Origin: an uncultured Anaerotruncus sp.
GTDB lineage: Bacteria; Bacillota; Clostridia; Oscillospirales; CAG-272
Direction of reading: 5' to 3'
Assembly: GCA_905210995.1 (NCBI GenBank)
Contig: CAJLZE010000006.1
Location: 1 to 47,224, forward strand
DNA: 47,224 nucleotides
The translations under genes and the position numbers were made by a program. The notes under the pieces are model-generated. The model was not told the DNA's origin. It was given only the letters and a program-made list of their open reading frames with translations, and ran no database searches. The stretch's first letter is position 1, and each line of letters opens with the position of its first letter. Below, in pieces: positions 40,608 to 47,224 of this stretch.

Positions 40608-42338
40608 TCAGTCTATCGACTTGTCTATATTGAATCTTGTGATCTTCTTTGAAGTGTTCTTGACGAACTCGGTCTTGCGGATCTTGACGAGCCCCACCTT
40701 CTTATAGGGCGCCATTCTCGCGTTCGCATCTCTCACGTGCTCGTTGAAGTACGCCTGGATATCAGCCACGCCGTCAGCCTCAAGCTGCTCGAAATCGGGA
40801 TAGATCTCCGCTACGATGACTTCCTTACCGGGATCCTTTTTGCTTTCGCCCGCATAAACGACGACCTCAAGCACACCGCGTATGCGGGAAAGCTCGGTCT
40901 CGATCTCCTCGGGATAGACGTTCTTGCCGTTCGAGAATATAATGAGGTTTTTAAGTCTGCCGGTGATATAGATCCACTTGTCGCCGTCAACTTCCTCTAT
41001 CCTGCCGTAGTCGCCGGTGCGGAAGAAGCCGTCCTCATCGAACACTGCCGCAGTCGCCTCGGGATCGTCAAAATATCCGAGCATGACGTTGGGACCCTTG
41101 ACGCAGATCTCGCCCTCGCCGTTTTCGTCGGGATTCTTGATCTTGACTTCTTCGCTGATGATCGGGATGCCGACACTGCCGCTGTACTGCAGCTTGTTGC
41201 GGTTGCAGGAGATGAGCGGAGCGCACTCGGTTATGCCGTAGCCGTTCAGGATGGTGATGCCGATGGCATCGAAGAAGTCGATTATATCCTGATTCAGCGC
41301 GGCGCCGCCGCAGATTATCATTTCAAGCTTGCCGCCAAAGGTGTTGAGCACGTCGGCAAACAGCTTGCGTCTCTTGTCGATGCCTATTTTGCGCAGCGCG
41401 TTGCTTATCTTTATGCCCTTCTTGAGCTTTTCGGCAGAGCCGCTCTTTTCAGCCGTTGCCCAGATACGGCGGTATATCGTTTCGACGAAGAGCGGGACAA
41501 GCACCAGGTGCGTCGGCTTCTGCTCCTGCATCTCCTTGAGCATATAGCGGAGACCGGAGGATATATATATCTCGCAGCCCTGTGAGAAGTGACCGACGTA
41601 GTTGACCGTCGAACCGAAGGTGTGGTGCGGCGGGAGCAGGTTCATGGTCTTCTTTGTGATCGCAAAGTTGTACATACCCAGCGTCATATCGAGGCAGATA
41701 TTGGACTGCGACAGCATAACGCCCTTGCCCTTGCCGGTCGTGCCGGAGGTGAAAACGATGGAGGCAAGGCGATCGGGGTCGATCTCGTAATCGTAGTAGG
41801 AATTGTCGCCCGCCGCGAACTTTTCGTCGCCGCGTGCGATAAGATCGGCTGCGGTGAGGTCGGCTGCGGCGCCATCCTTTGTCGGCTGTTCGCCGTTTAT
41901 GCAGACATATATCTCAGCCTTGGTGTTAGCCTTGAGATAGTCCAGCTTGCCGCCTATCTCCGCGCCGTAGAATATCGCGCTGCAACCCGCGCGCTCGATT
42001 ATCGAGGCCATATCTGCGGCGGGCAGCTCCTTGTCGATGGGGACCGTCACGGCGCCGACGGACATGAGCGCAAAATACGAGTAGATCCATCCCACGCTGC
42101 CGGTGCCGATTATCGCGCACTTTTTGTCGCGCAGACCCATGGCGATGCACTCGGTGCCGAAATTGCGGATGTCGTTGCGCGCCTGATCGAAGGAGATCTT
42201 TACGACCTCGGCGTCATTCGGGTTCTTTTTGTAGGAAAATGCGGTGTCACTGCCGTGCAGCGTTGCAGCCTGCTCGGTCATGACACGGAAATCGCGGAAT
42301 TTTGTTGTTTCGTAAAGAGGATAATTCTTTTTCTTCAT
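40608..42338 (-). CDS. AMP-forming acyl-CoA synthetase/ligase
   Basis: This 576-residue member of the adenylate-forming (ANL) family has the phosphate loop VFTSGTTGKGKGV, the substrate motif NGYGITECAP, FFRTGDYG with the ATP-binding Asp, GRLKNLIIFSNGKNVYPEEI as the hinge, and a late Lys in TSKKITRF. It fits long-chain fatty-acid-CoA ligases; the acid used is not certain. The N-terminus lacks a signal peptide. The chosen ATG drops a 28-residue leader that lacks a ribosome site. The gene stands alone, and its promoter carries a palindromic operator. Confidence 0.9.
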   Translation of the reverse strand: MKKKNYPLYETTKFRDFRVMTEQAATLHGSDTAFSYKKNPNDAEVVKISFDQARNDIRNFGTECIAMGLRDKKCAIIGTGSVGWIYSYFALMSVGAVTVPIDKELPAADMASIIERAGCSAIFYGAEIGGKLDYLKANTKAEIYVCINGEQPTKDGAAADLTAADLIARGDEKFAAGDNSYYDYEIDPDRLASIVFTSGTTGKGKGVMLSQSNICLDMTLGMYNFAITKKTMNLLPPHHTFGSTVNYVGHFSQGCEIYISSGLRYMLKEMQEQKPTHLVLVPLFVETIYRRIWATAEKSGSAEKLKKGIKISNALRKIGIDKRRKLFADVLNTFGGKLEMIICGGAALNQDIIDFFDAIGITILNGYGITECAPLISCNRNKLQYSGSVGIPIISEEVKIKNPDENGEGEICVKGPNVMLGYFDDPEATAAVFDEDGFFRTGDYGRIEEVDGDKWIYITGRLKNLIIFSNGKNVYPEEIETELSRIRGVLEVVVYAGESKKDPGKEVIVAEIYPDFEQLEADGVADIQAYFNEHVRDANARMAPYKKVGLVKIRKTEFVKNTSKKITRFNIDKSID

Positions 42339-42459
42339 TGTAGCGGAATACCTTTCCTTAGCGCCTGCTTGTGCAGACATCGCGCGAAAAAGCGGATTTG
42401 AAGCAGGTGCCTCATTTTTCACGCCGTCACCCTGATGTGCGATACGCAGACCGCACTCG

Positions 42460-42497
42460 CTGATAATAATTTTATCAGTTTATATTAATAAAGTCAA
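42460..42497 (-). promoter_or_regulatory. Promoter and palindromic operator of the acyl-CoA synthetase gene
   Basis: TTGACT (42497-42492), a 17-base spacer and TAAAAT (42474-42469). The perfect dyad CTGATAA-N5-TTATCAG (42460-42478) covers the -10, a classic repressor site. The start codon is about 120 bases further downstream. Confidence 0.8.
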
Positions 42498-42570
42498 TAA
42501 TAATATGCTAACAAGCTGTAAACACGAAAATGAGCTTTCCTTTTTAAAATATCATACAAAATGTAAAACG

Positions 42571-42596
42571 GGCTGCCGCGCGTTTGCGTGGCAGCC
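42571..42596 (-). terminator. Probable terminator of the rny transcript
   Basis: GGCTGCC and GGCAGCC with inner CGC/GCG pairs form a hairpin, followed by CGTTTTAC on the minus strand. It lies 130 bases past the rny stop. Bases 42597-42726 hold no gene I can see. Confidence 0.6.
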
Positions 42597-42726
42597 TTAC
42601 TATCATTTATACTCATGCGCCGCCGCGTGGCGAACGCTTTTTGCCCAAGGGGTTTTATGTTTATTCTATATACAGATCCCGTGAGGGAATGTGAGTAAAA
42701 TTACAATAGCATCGAGCCGAAACCGA

Positions 42727-44283
42727 TCACTTCGCGTAATCGACCGCGCGGCTCTCGCGGATAAGATTTACTTTGATCTGACCGGGGTACTTGACCTCTT
42801 CCTTGATCTTCTTCGCCATGTCACGTGCGATGACCTTCATGCCCGCGTCATTGACCTCTTCGGGCTTTACCATCACGCGGATCTCACGGCCCGCCTGAAT
42901 AGCATATGCTTTGTCAACACCGGGGAAGCTGACTGCGATCTCCTCAAGCTTTTCAAGTCTCTTGATGTAGTTTTCAAGATCCTCGCGTCTTGCACCGGGT
43001 CTTGCAGCCGAAATGGCATCCGCCGCCTGGACCAGCACGGCAATGACCGTCTGCGGTTCGACGTCGTTGTGGTGAGCCTCGATAGCGTGGATGACCTCGC
43101 GGCTCTCCTTGAATTTCTTTGCGGCATTTACGCCGATCTGGACGTGTGTGCCCTCAACATCGTGCGGGAACGCTTTCCCGATATCGTGGAGAAGTCCCGC
43201 GCGGCGTGCCGTTGCGGCATCCTCACCGAGCTCCTCAGCCATAATACCCGCAAGAAACGAGACTTCCACCGAATGGCGCAGCACGTTCTGACCGTAGCTT
43301 GTGCGGTATCTCAGTCTGCCGAGCAGCTTTACAAGCTCGGGATTGAGCCCGTGAACACCGACCTCGAATGTTGCGCGTTCGCCCGCCTGCTTTATGCTCG
43401 CCTCGACCTCGCGCTTTGCCTTTTCCACCATCTCCTCGATGCGTGCGGGGTGGATGCGCCCGTCGGCGATCAGCTTTTCAAGAGCGATGCGCGCGACCTC
43501 GCGCCTTACCGGATCAAAGCCCGAAAGGGTTATCGCCTCCGGTGTGTCGTCGATGATAAGCTCAACGCCCGTGAGGGTCTCGAGCTTCTGAATGTTTCTG
43601 CCCTCGCGTCCGATTATCCTGCCCTTCATGTCCTCGCTCGGCAGCGGGACGGCGGTGACTGTGGATTCGGCGACCTGATCTGCCGCGCAGCGCTGTATCG
43701 CAAGAGATATAAGGTTGCGCGCCTTGGTGTCCGCCTCTTCCTTGAACTGAGCTTCAAGCTCATCCATGCGCTGGGCAAAATCGTATTTCGCCTCGGATTC
43801 AAGACTTGCCATGAGCTCGCTCTTCGCTTCTTCGGTCGTAAGACCCGCGATAGCTTCGAGCTTTTTCTGCTGTTCCGCAATAGCCGCGTTCACTTCTTCG
43901 CGTGCAGCATCGTTTTCGCGTATCTTGCGGTCAAGGATCTCATTTTTTCTGTCAAGCTGCTCGGTCTTGCGGTCAAGAGTTTCTTCTTTCGAAGCAAGAC
44001 GTCTTTCGGAGCGCGCGACTTCGGCGCGGCGGTCCTTGATCTCGCGTTCGGACTCGCTTCTCTGCTGGTTGATCTCCTTCTGCGCGGCAACGATCATGCG
44101 GTTCGTTTCATATGTCGCAGCCATTTTTGCGTCGGCTTCGATCTTTTTGGCTGCTTCTTCGGCAGAACCGATCTTCTTCTCGGCTATACGCTTGCGTATC
44201 ATAATGCCGATGAATATGCCTATGCCGAAACCGGCAAGCAGAGCCGCTGCGGCAGCAATGACGGTTATTATCGTTTCGTTCAT
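42727..44283 (-). CDS. rny: Ribonuclease Y
   Basis: Membrane-anchored endoribonuclease that starts decay of much mRNA in Firmicutes. The 518-residue protein has one N-terminal helix (VIAAAAALLAGFGIGIFIGI) and a long charged coiled coil to about residue 205. A KH domain follows (MKGRIIGREGRNIQKLETLT), then an HD domain with LLHDIGKAFPHDVEGTH. It ends RAVDYAK, as is typical. The ATG follows AAGGAGGTG. It is monocistronic with a perfect-spacing promoter. Confidence 0.97.
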   Translation of the reverse strand: MNETIITVIAAAAALLAGFGIGIFIGIMIRKRIAEKKIGSAEEAAKKIEADAKMAATYETNRMIVAAQKEINQQRSESEREIKDRRAEVARSERRLASKEETLDRKTEQLDRKNEILDRKIRENDAAREEVNAAIAEQQKKLEAIAGLTTEEAKSELMASLESEAKYDFAQRMDELEAQFKEEADTKARNLISLAIQRCAADQVAESTVTAVPLPSEDMKGRIIGREGRNIQKLETLTGVELIIDDTPEAITLSGFDPVRREVARIALEKLIADGRIHPARIEEMVEKAKREVEASIKQAGERATFEVGVHGLNPELVKLLGRLRYRTSYGQNVLRHSVEVSFLAGIMAEELGEDAATARRAGLLHDIGKAFPHDVEGTHVQIGVNAAKKFKESREVIHAIEAHHNDVEPQTVIAVLVQAADAISAARPGARREDLENYIKRLEKLEEIAVSFPGVDKAYAIQAGREIRVMVKPEEVNDAGMKVIARDMAKKIKEEVKYPGQIKVNLIRESRAVDYAK

Positions 44284-44396
44284 AATGCACCTCCTTCTTT
44301 CGTTTTTGTTTTAATTGTCAGTATTGAAAAAACGGGGCACGGCAGCATGACACTTTCTCGTCCATACTTTCCGGTGCCTACATTTTCACAACTGTT

Positions 44397-44425
44397 ATTG
44401 TAGCACAAAAAAATATTTTTGTCAA
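44397..44425 (-). promoter_or_regulatory. Promoter of rny
   Basis: TTGACA (44425-44420), a 17-base spacer and TACAAT (44402-44397) on the minus strand, about 110 bases before the start. Confidence 0.87.
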
Positions 44426-44455
44426 TACCGACGGGCAACAAACCTACCAACTGAT

Positions 44456-44472
44456 ATAATACGCGGTATTAT
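44456..44472. promoter_or_regulatory. Inverted repeat in the rny/regulator intergenic region
   Basis: ATAATAC-GCG-GTATTAT is a perfect 7-bp dyad in the region between the divergent rny and response-regulator promoters. It could be a protein-binding site; no regulator can be named. Confidence 0.45.
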
Positions 44473-44523
44473 CTTCCGGCGCGGCGTCCGAAAATGCGCC
44501 GCCCGTAGCCGAATCGGCGCCGT

Positions 44524-44580
44524 CTTAATAAAACCTTAAGGGATACCGCTCTTGAACATTAAAACAAATTGTGTCATAAT
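44524..44580 (+). promoter_or_regulatory. Promoter of the two-component operon with upstream direct repeat
   Basis: TTGAAC (44552-44557), a 17-base spacer and CATAAT (44575-44580). CTTAA at 44524-44528 and again at 44535-44539 gives an 11-bp period, typical of OmpR/PhoB-family binding sites, 12 bases before the -35. This suggests activation by the regulator itself. Confidence 0.65.
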
Positions 44581-44614
44581 AATAGCGACGACGGAAAACG
44601 GAGGAGACAAAATA

Positions 44615-45307
44615 ATGATAAAAATTCTCGTGTGCGACGACGAGCGCGATATAGTTTCGGCTCTCAGGATATTCCTGACAGGTCAGGGCTATGAGGTAGA
44701 GGAGGCGTATGACGGCGACGGCGCCGTTGCCGCAGTGCGGCGCGGCGGGATAAGCCTGTGCCTGCTCGACGTGATGATGCCCGGCACCGACGGACTGACG
44801 GCTCTCGGCATAATTCGCCGCGAATCGAACGTTCCGGTGATACTGCTCACGGCAAAAAGCGAGGACGGCGACAAGATAATGGGGCTCGACATGGGGGCTG
44901 ACGATTATGTGACAAAGCCCTTCAATCCCGCGGAGGTGATAGCGCGGGTGCGTTCGCAGCTACGCCGTTATATGCAGCTCGGCTGCGGCAGCCCGACGCC
45001 GGGAGTTCTCAGCGTCGGCGGGATAACGCTTGACACCGAACGGCGCTCTGTCACGGCGGACGGCGATCCCGTTACCCTCACGCCCACCGAATTTGAGATA
45101 CTGAAGCTGCTCATCTCCTCACCCGGCAAGGTGTTTTCGCCCAAGGAGATATACCGCCGGGTGTGGGGAGGCGATTCGGGCGGCGACGAACGAACGATAG
45201 CAGTCCACATAAGACATCTGCGCGAAAAGCTTGAGATAGACCCCTCGTCTCCGCGCTGCATAACCGTGGTATGGGGTCAGGGATACAGAATGGAGGACGG
45301 AAAATGA
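44615..45307 (+). CDS. OmpR/PhoB-family response regulator
   Basis: The 230-residue protein has a receiver domain with Asp8/Asp9, the phosphorylated Asp52 in LLDVMMPG, Thr79 and Lys101. A winged-helix DNA-binding domain (residues about 130-226) follows, containing LTPTEFEILKLLISSPGKVF and VHIRHLREKLE. The ATG follows GGAGGAGA. Its stop overlaps the kinase start (ATGA). The stimulus is not known; the pair is of the general VanRS/PhoRB-like type common in Clostridia. Confidence 0.93.
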   Translation: MIKILVCDDERDIVSALRIFLTGQGYEVEEAYDGDGAVAAVRRGGISLCLLDVMMPGTDGLTALGIIRRESNVPVILLTAKSEDGDKIMGLDMGADDYVTKPFNPAEVIARVRSQLRRYMQLGCGSPTPGVLSVGGITLDTERRSVTADGDPVTLTPTEFEILKLLISSPGKVFSPKEIYRRVWGGDSGGDERTIAVHIRHLREKLEIDPSSPRCITVVWGQGYRMEDGK

Positions 45308-47224
45308 AAAATCTTGTGAGAAAAACATGGGCGAAGATCGCGGTCGCGGCGCTATGCTTTATTTTTCTTCTGTCTCTGATAGCCGAAACGGTGTGCGTGT
45401 GCTACCTTTACTCGGCAAACGCATATTCAAAGACAAAAGAAAAATATCTTGAGGATATGTACCGACCGGTGGCATACGGCTATGCGATCGTTACACTCTA
45501 CAACATGCGCTCGGAATCATCGGGGCAGCTCTTTGCGAAAGCCGAGAATTATCTGCGCCATTATACATTTCCGAAGGCGGGAGATCTCGTTCCCTTTTAC
45601 GGAACATCGGGATCTCCCTGCGGCATTGAAATAAAGCTGTGGACGACGACCGACGACGGCGTGCGAGTCCCCGAGGAGCTGCTTGCAAACGAAAAAGACG
45701 GCGAGCCGCTCTACTCGGGCGTGCTGAGCGTATGGCAGGACAGGGCGATATTCGAAACGGGCACCGAGGCAGCCGGCGGCGACCCGATCCTCACGGTAAG
45801 CGTCGATCTTTACGACACGCCGCGCACGGGCGACATGATAAGCGTTCTGCTGCGCCTCGGCGAGGCGGCATGGCGGCTGCGCTACGCCGTTTTCTTCTTT
45901 GCGCTCGTCTCTCTTGCGGCGGTCATACTTTGCTTTGTATTTCTCTGCTGCGCTGCGGGACGCACCGAAAAGGACGACGGGATACACCTGAGCTTTCTTT
46001 CCCGCATCCCGCTCGATCTGTCGGCGATCCTTATCTGCTTCATCATTGCGGGGCTTTCATATCTTTGTCTGCTGACGCTCGACAGCGACCCGATGCTCAT
46101 CTGGCCGCTCGGAGTGACCGTGTCCGTGGTGTCCGTCATCGTCTGCCTTGCGATAGCCGAATGGGTGCCCGTTTCGCTTGCGGCGCGCATAAAAGCGGGC
46201 AAATGGTGGCGCAACACGCTGACATACATGATACTTTATCTCATGCTGCGTGCCGTGCGCGCCGTATTCGGTCTTGCGGCGAAGCTGTTCCGCAGGCTTC
46301 CGTTCATATGGCGCTCGGTCGTCGCAGTCCTTGCGTTCGTGCTGCTTGAGGCAATATTCATCGGCGTGGGCAGCATCGCGCTGCTGATACTGTTCGACAT
46401 TGCGCTCATATGCGGCGCGGTGTGGTATGCGATATCCGTCGCAAAGCTCAGAAGCTCCGCCGAGAAGATGGCGGCGGGCGTTATCGGCGCCGTGCCCGAC
46501 ACGACCTTTATGCCATACGAGCTCAAGTGCCTCGGCACCGACCTCGGAAACATAAGCCGCGGGCTTTCGCGCGCCGTTGACGCACGCATGAAGAGCGAAC
46601 GGATGAAGACCGAACTCATCACCAATGTTTCGCACGATATAAAGACTCCGCTCACCTCCATCGTCAACTATGTCGATCTGCTCGGCAGAGAGGAGCTTGA
46701 CGGCAAGGCTGCGGAATACGTCGAGGTCCTCTCGCGCCAGTCGCAGCGCATGAAAAAGCTGATAGACGATCTTGTGGAGGCTTCAAAGGCAGCCACGGGA
46801 AATATCGAGGCAAAAAAAGAGCCTCTCGACCTCGCGGTGATGGCGTCGCAGACCGCCGGAGAATATGCCGAGCGTCTCGCGGCAAAAGATCTGAAGCTCG
46901 TGCTGTCGGGCACCGACACGCCCGCCCTTGTGACGGCGGACGGCAGGCTCGTATGGCGGATATGGGACAATCTGCTCGGCAACATCTGCAAATACGCGAT
47001 GCCGGGAACGCGCGTTTACCTCTCTGTCGAGCACCGCGGGGATAAGATCGCCACTGTCTTCCGCAACATCTCCGAGCAGCCGCTTGAAAAGACGGGCGCC
47101 GAGCTGACCGAACGCTTTGTGCGCGGCGACAATTCACGCTCGGGCGAGGGCAGCGGCCTCGGGCTTTCGATCGCATCCGGTCTCGCCGCCGCAATGGGCG
47201 GCAGCCTCTCGGTAACGGCAGGGG
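45304..47224 (+). CDS. Sensor histidine kinase (runs off the window end)
   Basis: The frame is open for 640 codons to the window edge, so the C-terminus is missing. The N-terminal helix (residues about 10-35) is followed by an extracytoplasmic region of about 150 residues. Five or so further helices lie between about residues 190 and 380. The dimerisation box NVSHDIKTPLTSIVNY has His444 as the phosphorylation site. The ATPase domain has NLLGNICKYA (N box) and SGEGSGLGLSIA (G2). The multi-helix middle is unusual for a simple VanS-type kinase. It is coupled to the response regulator by a four-base overlap. Confidence 0.9.
   Translation, partial: MKNLVRKTWAKIAVAALCFIFLLSLIAETVCVCYLYSANAYSKTKEKYLEDMYRPVAYGYAIVTLYNMRSESSGQLFAKAENYLRHYTFPKAGDLVPFYGTSGSPCGIEIKLWTTTDDGVRVPEELLANEKDGEPLYSGVLSVWQDRAIFETGTEAAGGDPILTVSVDLYDTPRTGDMISVLLRLGEAAWRLRYAVFFFALVSLAAVILCFVFLCCAAGRTEKDDGIHLSFLSRIPLDLSAILICFIIAGLSYLCLLTLDSDPMLIWPLGVTVSVVSVIVCLAIAEWVPVSLAARIKAGKWWRNTLTYMILYLMLRAVRAVFGLAAKLFRRLPFIWRSVVAVLAFVLLEAIFIGVGSIALLILFDIALICGAVWYAISVAKLRSSAEKMAAGVIGAVPDTTFMPYELKCLGTDLGNISRGLSRAVDARMKSERMKTELITNVSHDIKTPLTSIVNYVDLLGREELDGKAAEYVEVLSRQSQRMKKLIDDLVEASKAATGNIEAKKEPLDLAVMASQTAGEYAERLAAKDLKLVLSGTDTPALVTADGRLVWRIWDNLLGNICKYAMPGTRVYLSVEHRGDKIATVFRNISEQPLEKTGAELTERFVRGDNSRSGEGSGLGLSIASGLAAAMGGSLSVTAG

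Noticed and set aside
42691..44403. A 570-codon plus-strand frame opposite RNase Y
   Set aside because: RNase Y is certain on the minus strand with its own promoter; the other frame is a codon-bias shadow.
1..47224. tRNA or rRNA genes, insertion sequences, phage genes
   Set aside because: I looked for T-arm motifs, transposase and integrase signatures and saw none.

Overview
This 47 kb window looks like chromosomal DNA of a fairly GC-rich anaerobic member of the class Clostridia (Bacillota). The case for this is: an rpmH-rnpA-yidD-yidC-jag-mnmE cluster; RNase Y and Mini-RNase III; many consensus TTGACA-17-TATAAT promoters with GGAGG-type ribosome sites; a rubrerythrin behind a PerR/Fur-like box; a pyrophosphate-type phosphofructokinase; and an archaeal-type aspartyl-tRNA synthetase. 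I see no rRNA, tRNA, phage, insertion sequence, transposase or CRISPR array. The species cannot be named from this sequence. The window is mostly housekeeping genes with several accessory operons.

Layout. (1) 1-2.9 kb: tandem repeats, then a minus-strand operon of an XRE regulator, two unknown membrane proteins and a sugar-phosphate isomerase-like protein. (2) 3.2-7.85 kb: the minus-strand ribosome, RNase P and membrane-insertion cluster, from rpmH to mnmE, without dnaA or mnmG beside it. (3) 8-13.8 kb: a phosphoribosyltransferase, an esterase with an RNHCP protein, a zapA-U32-membrane protein operon, and a zinc-ribbon/TM2 protein. (4) 14.3-18 kb: PPi-phosphofructokinase and a short-chain dehydrogenase converging on a tandem MgtC/SapB pair. 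(5) 18.2-25.8 kb: a peptidase S66 protein, AspRS, a secreted propeller-like protein with an unusual C-terminal anchor, an M23 peptidase, and a translationally coupled cca-lipase-DUF1508 operon. (6) 25.9-32.5 kb: pgk-tpiA, rubrerythrin, and a manganese-riboswitch-controlled operon of mntP plus a P-type ATPase. (7) 32.5-47.2 kb: DUF1273-mtlD, an MBL-fold lipoprotein-like protein, a tandem SGNH hydrolase-mrnC-cyclophilin operon, an acyl-CoA synthetase, RNase Y, and a two-component system whose kinase runs off the window.

How the parts work together. Regulation is often readable from the DNA. An Mn2+ riboswitch of the yybP-ykoY class precedes a metal-export operon. A PerR/Fur-like box lies just downstream of the rubrerythrin -10. 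Perfect dyads overlap the -10 boxes of the XRE operon and the acyl-CoA synthetase gene. An 11-bp-phased direct repeat sits ahead of the response-regulator promoter. The most unusual structure is a family of hairpin-bearing intergenic repeats with a shared core. Copies lie directly behind the stop codons of mnmE and an mgtC gene, a related tandem array lies behind the isomerase gene, and one copy sits in the pfp promoter region. I do not recognise this family.
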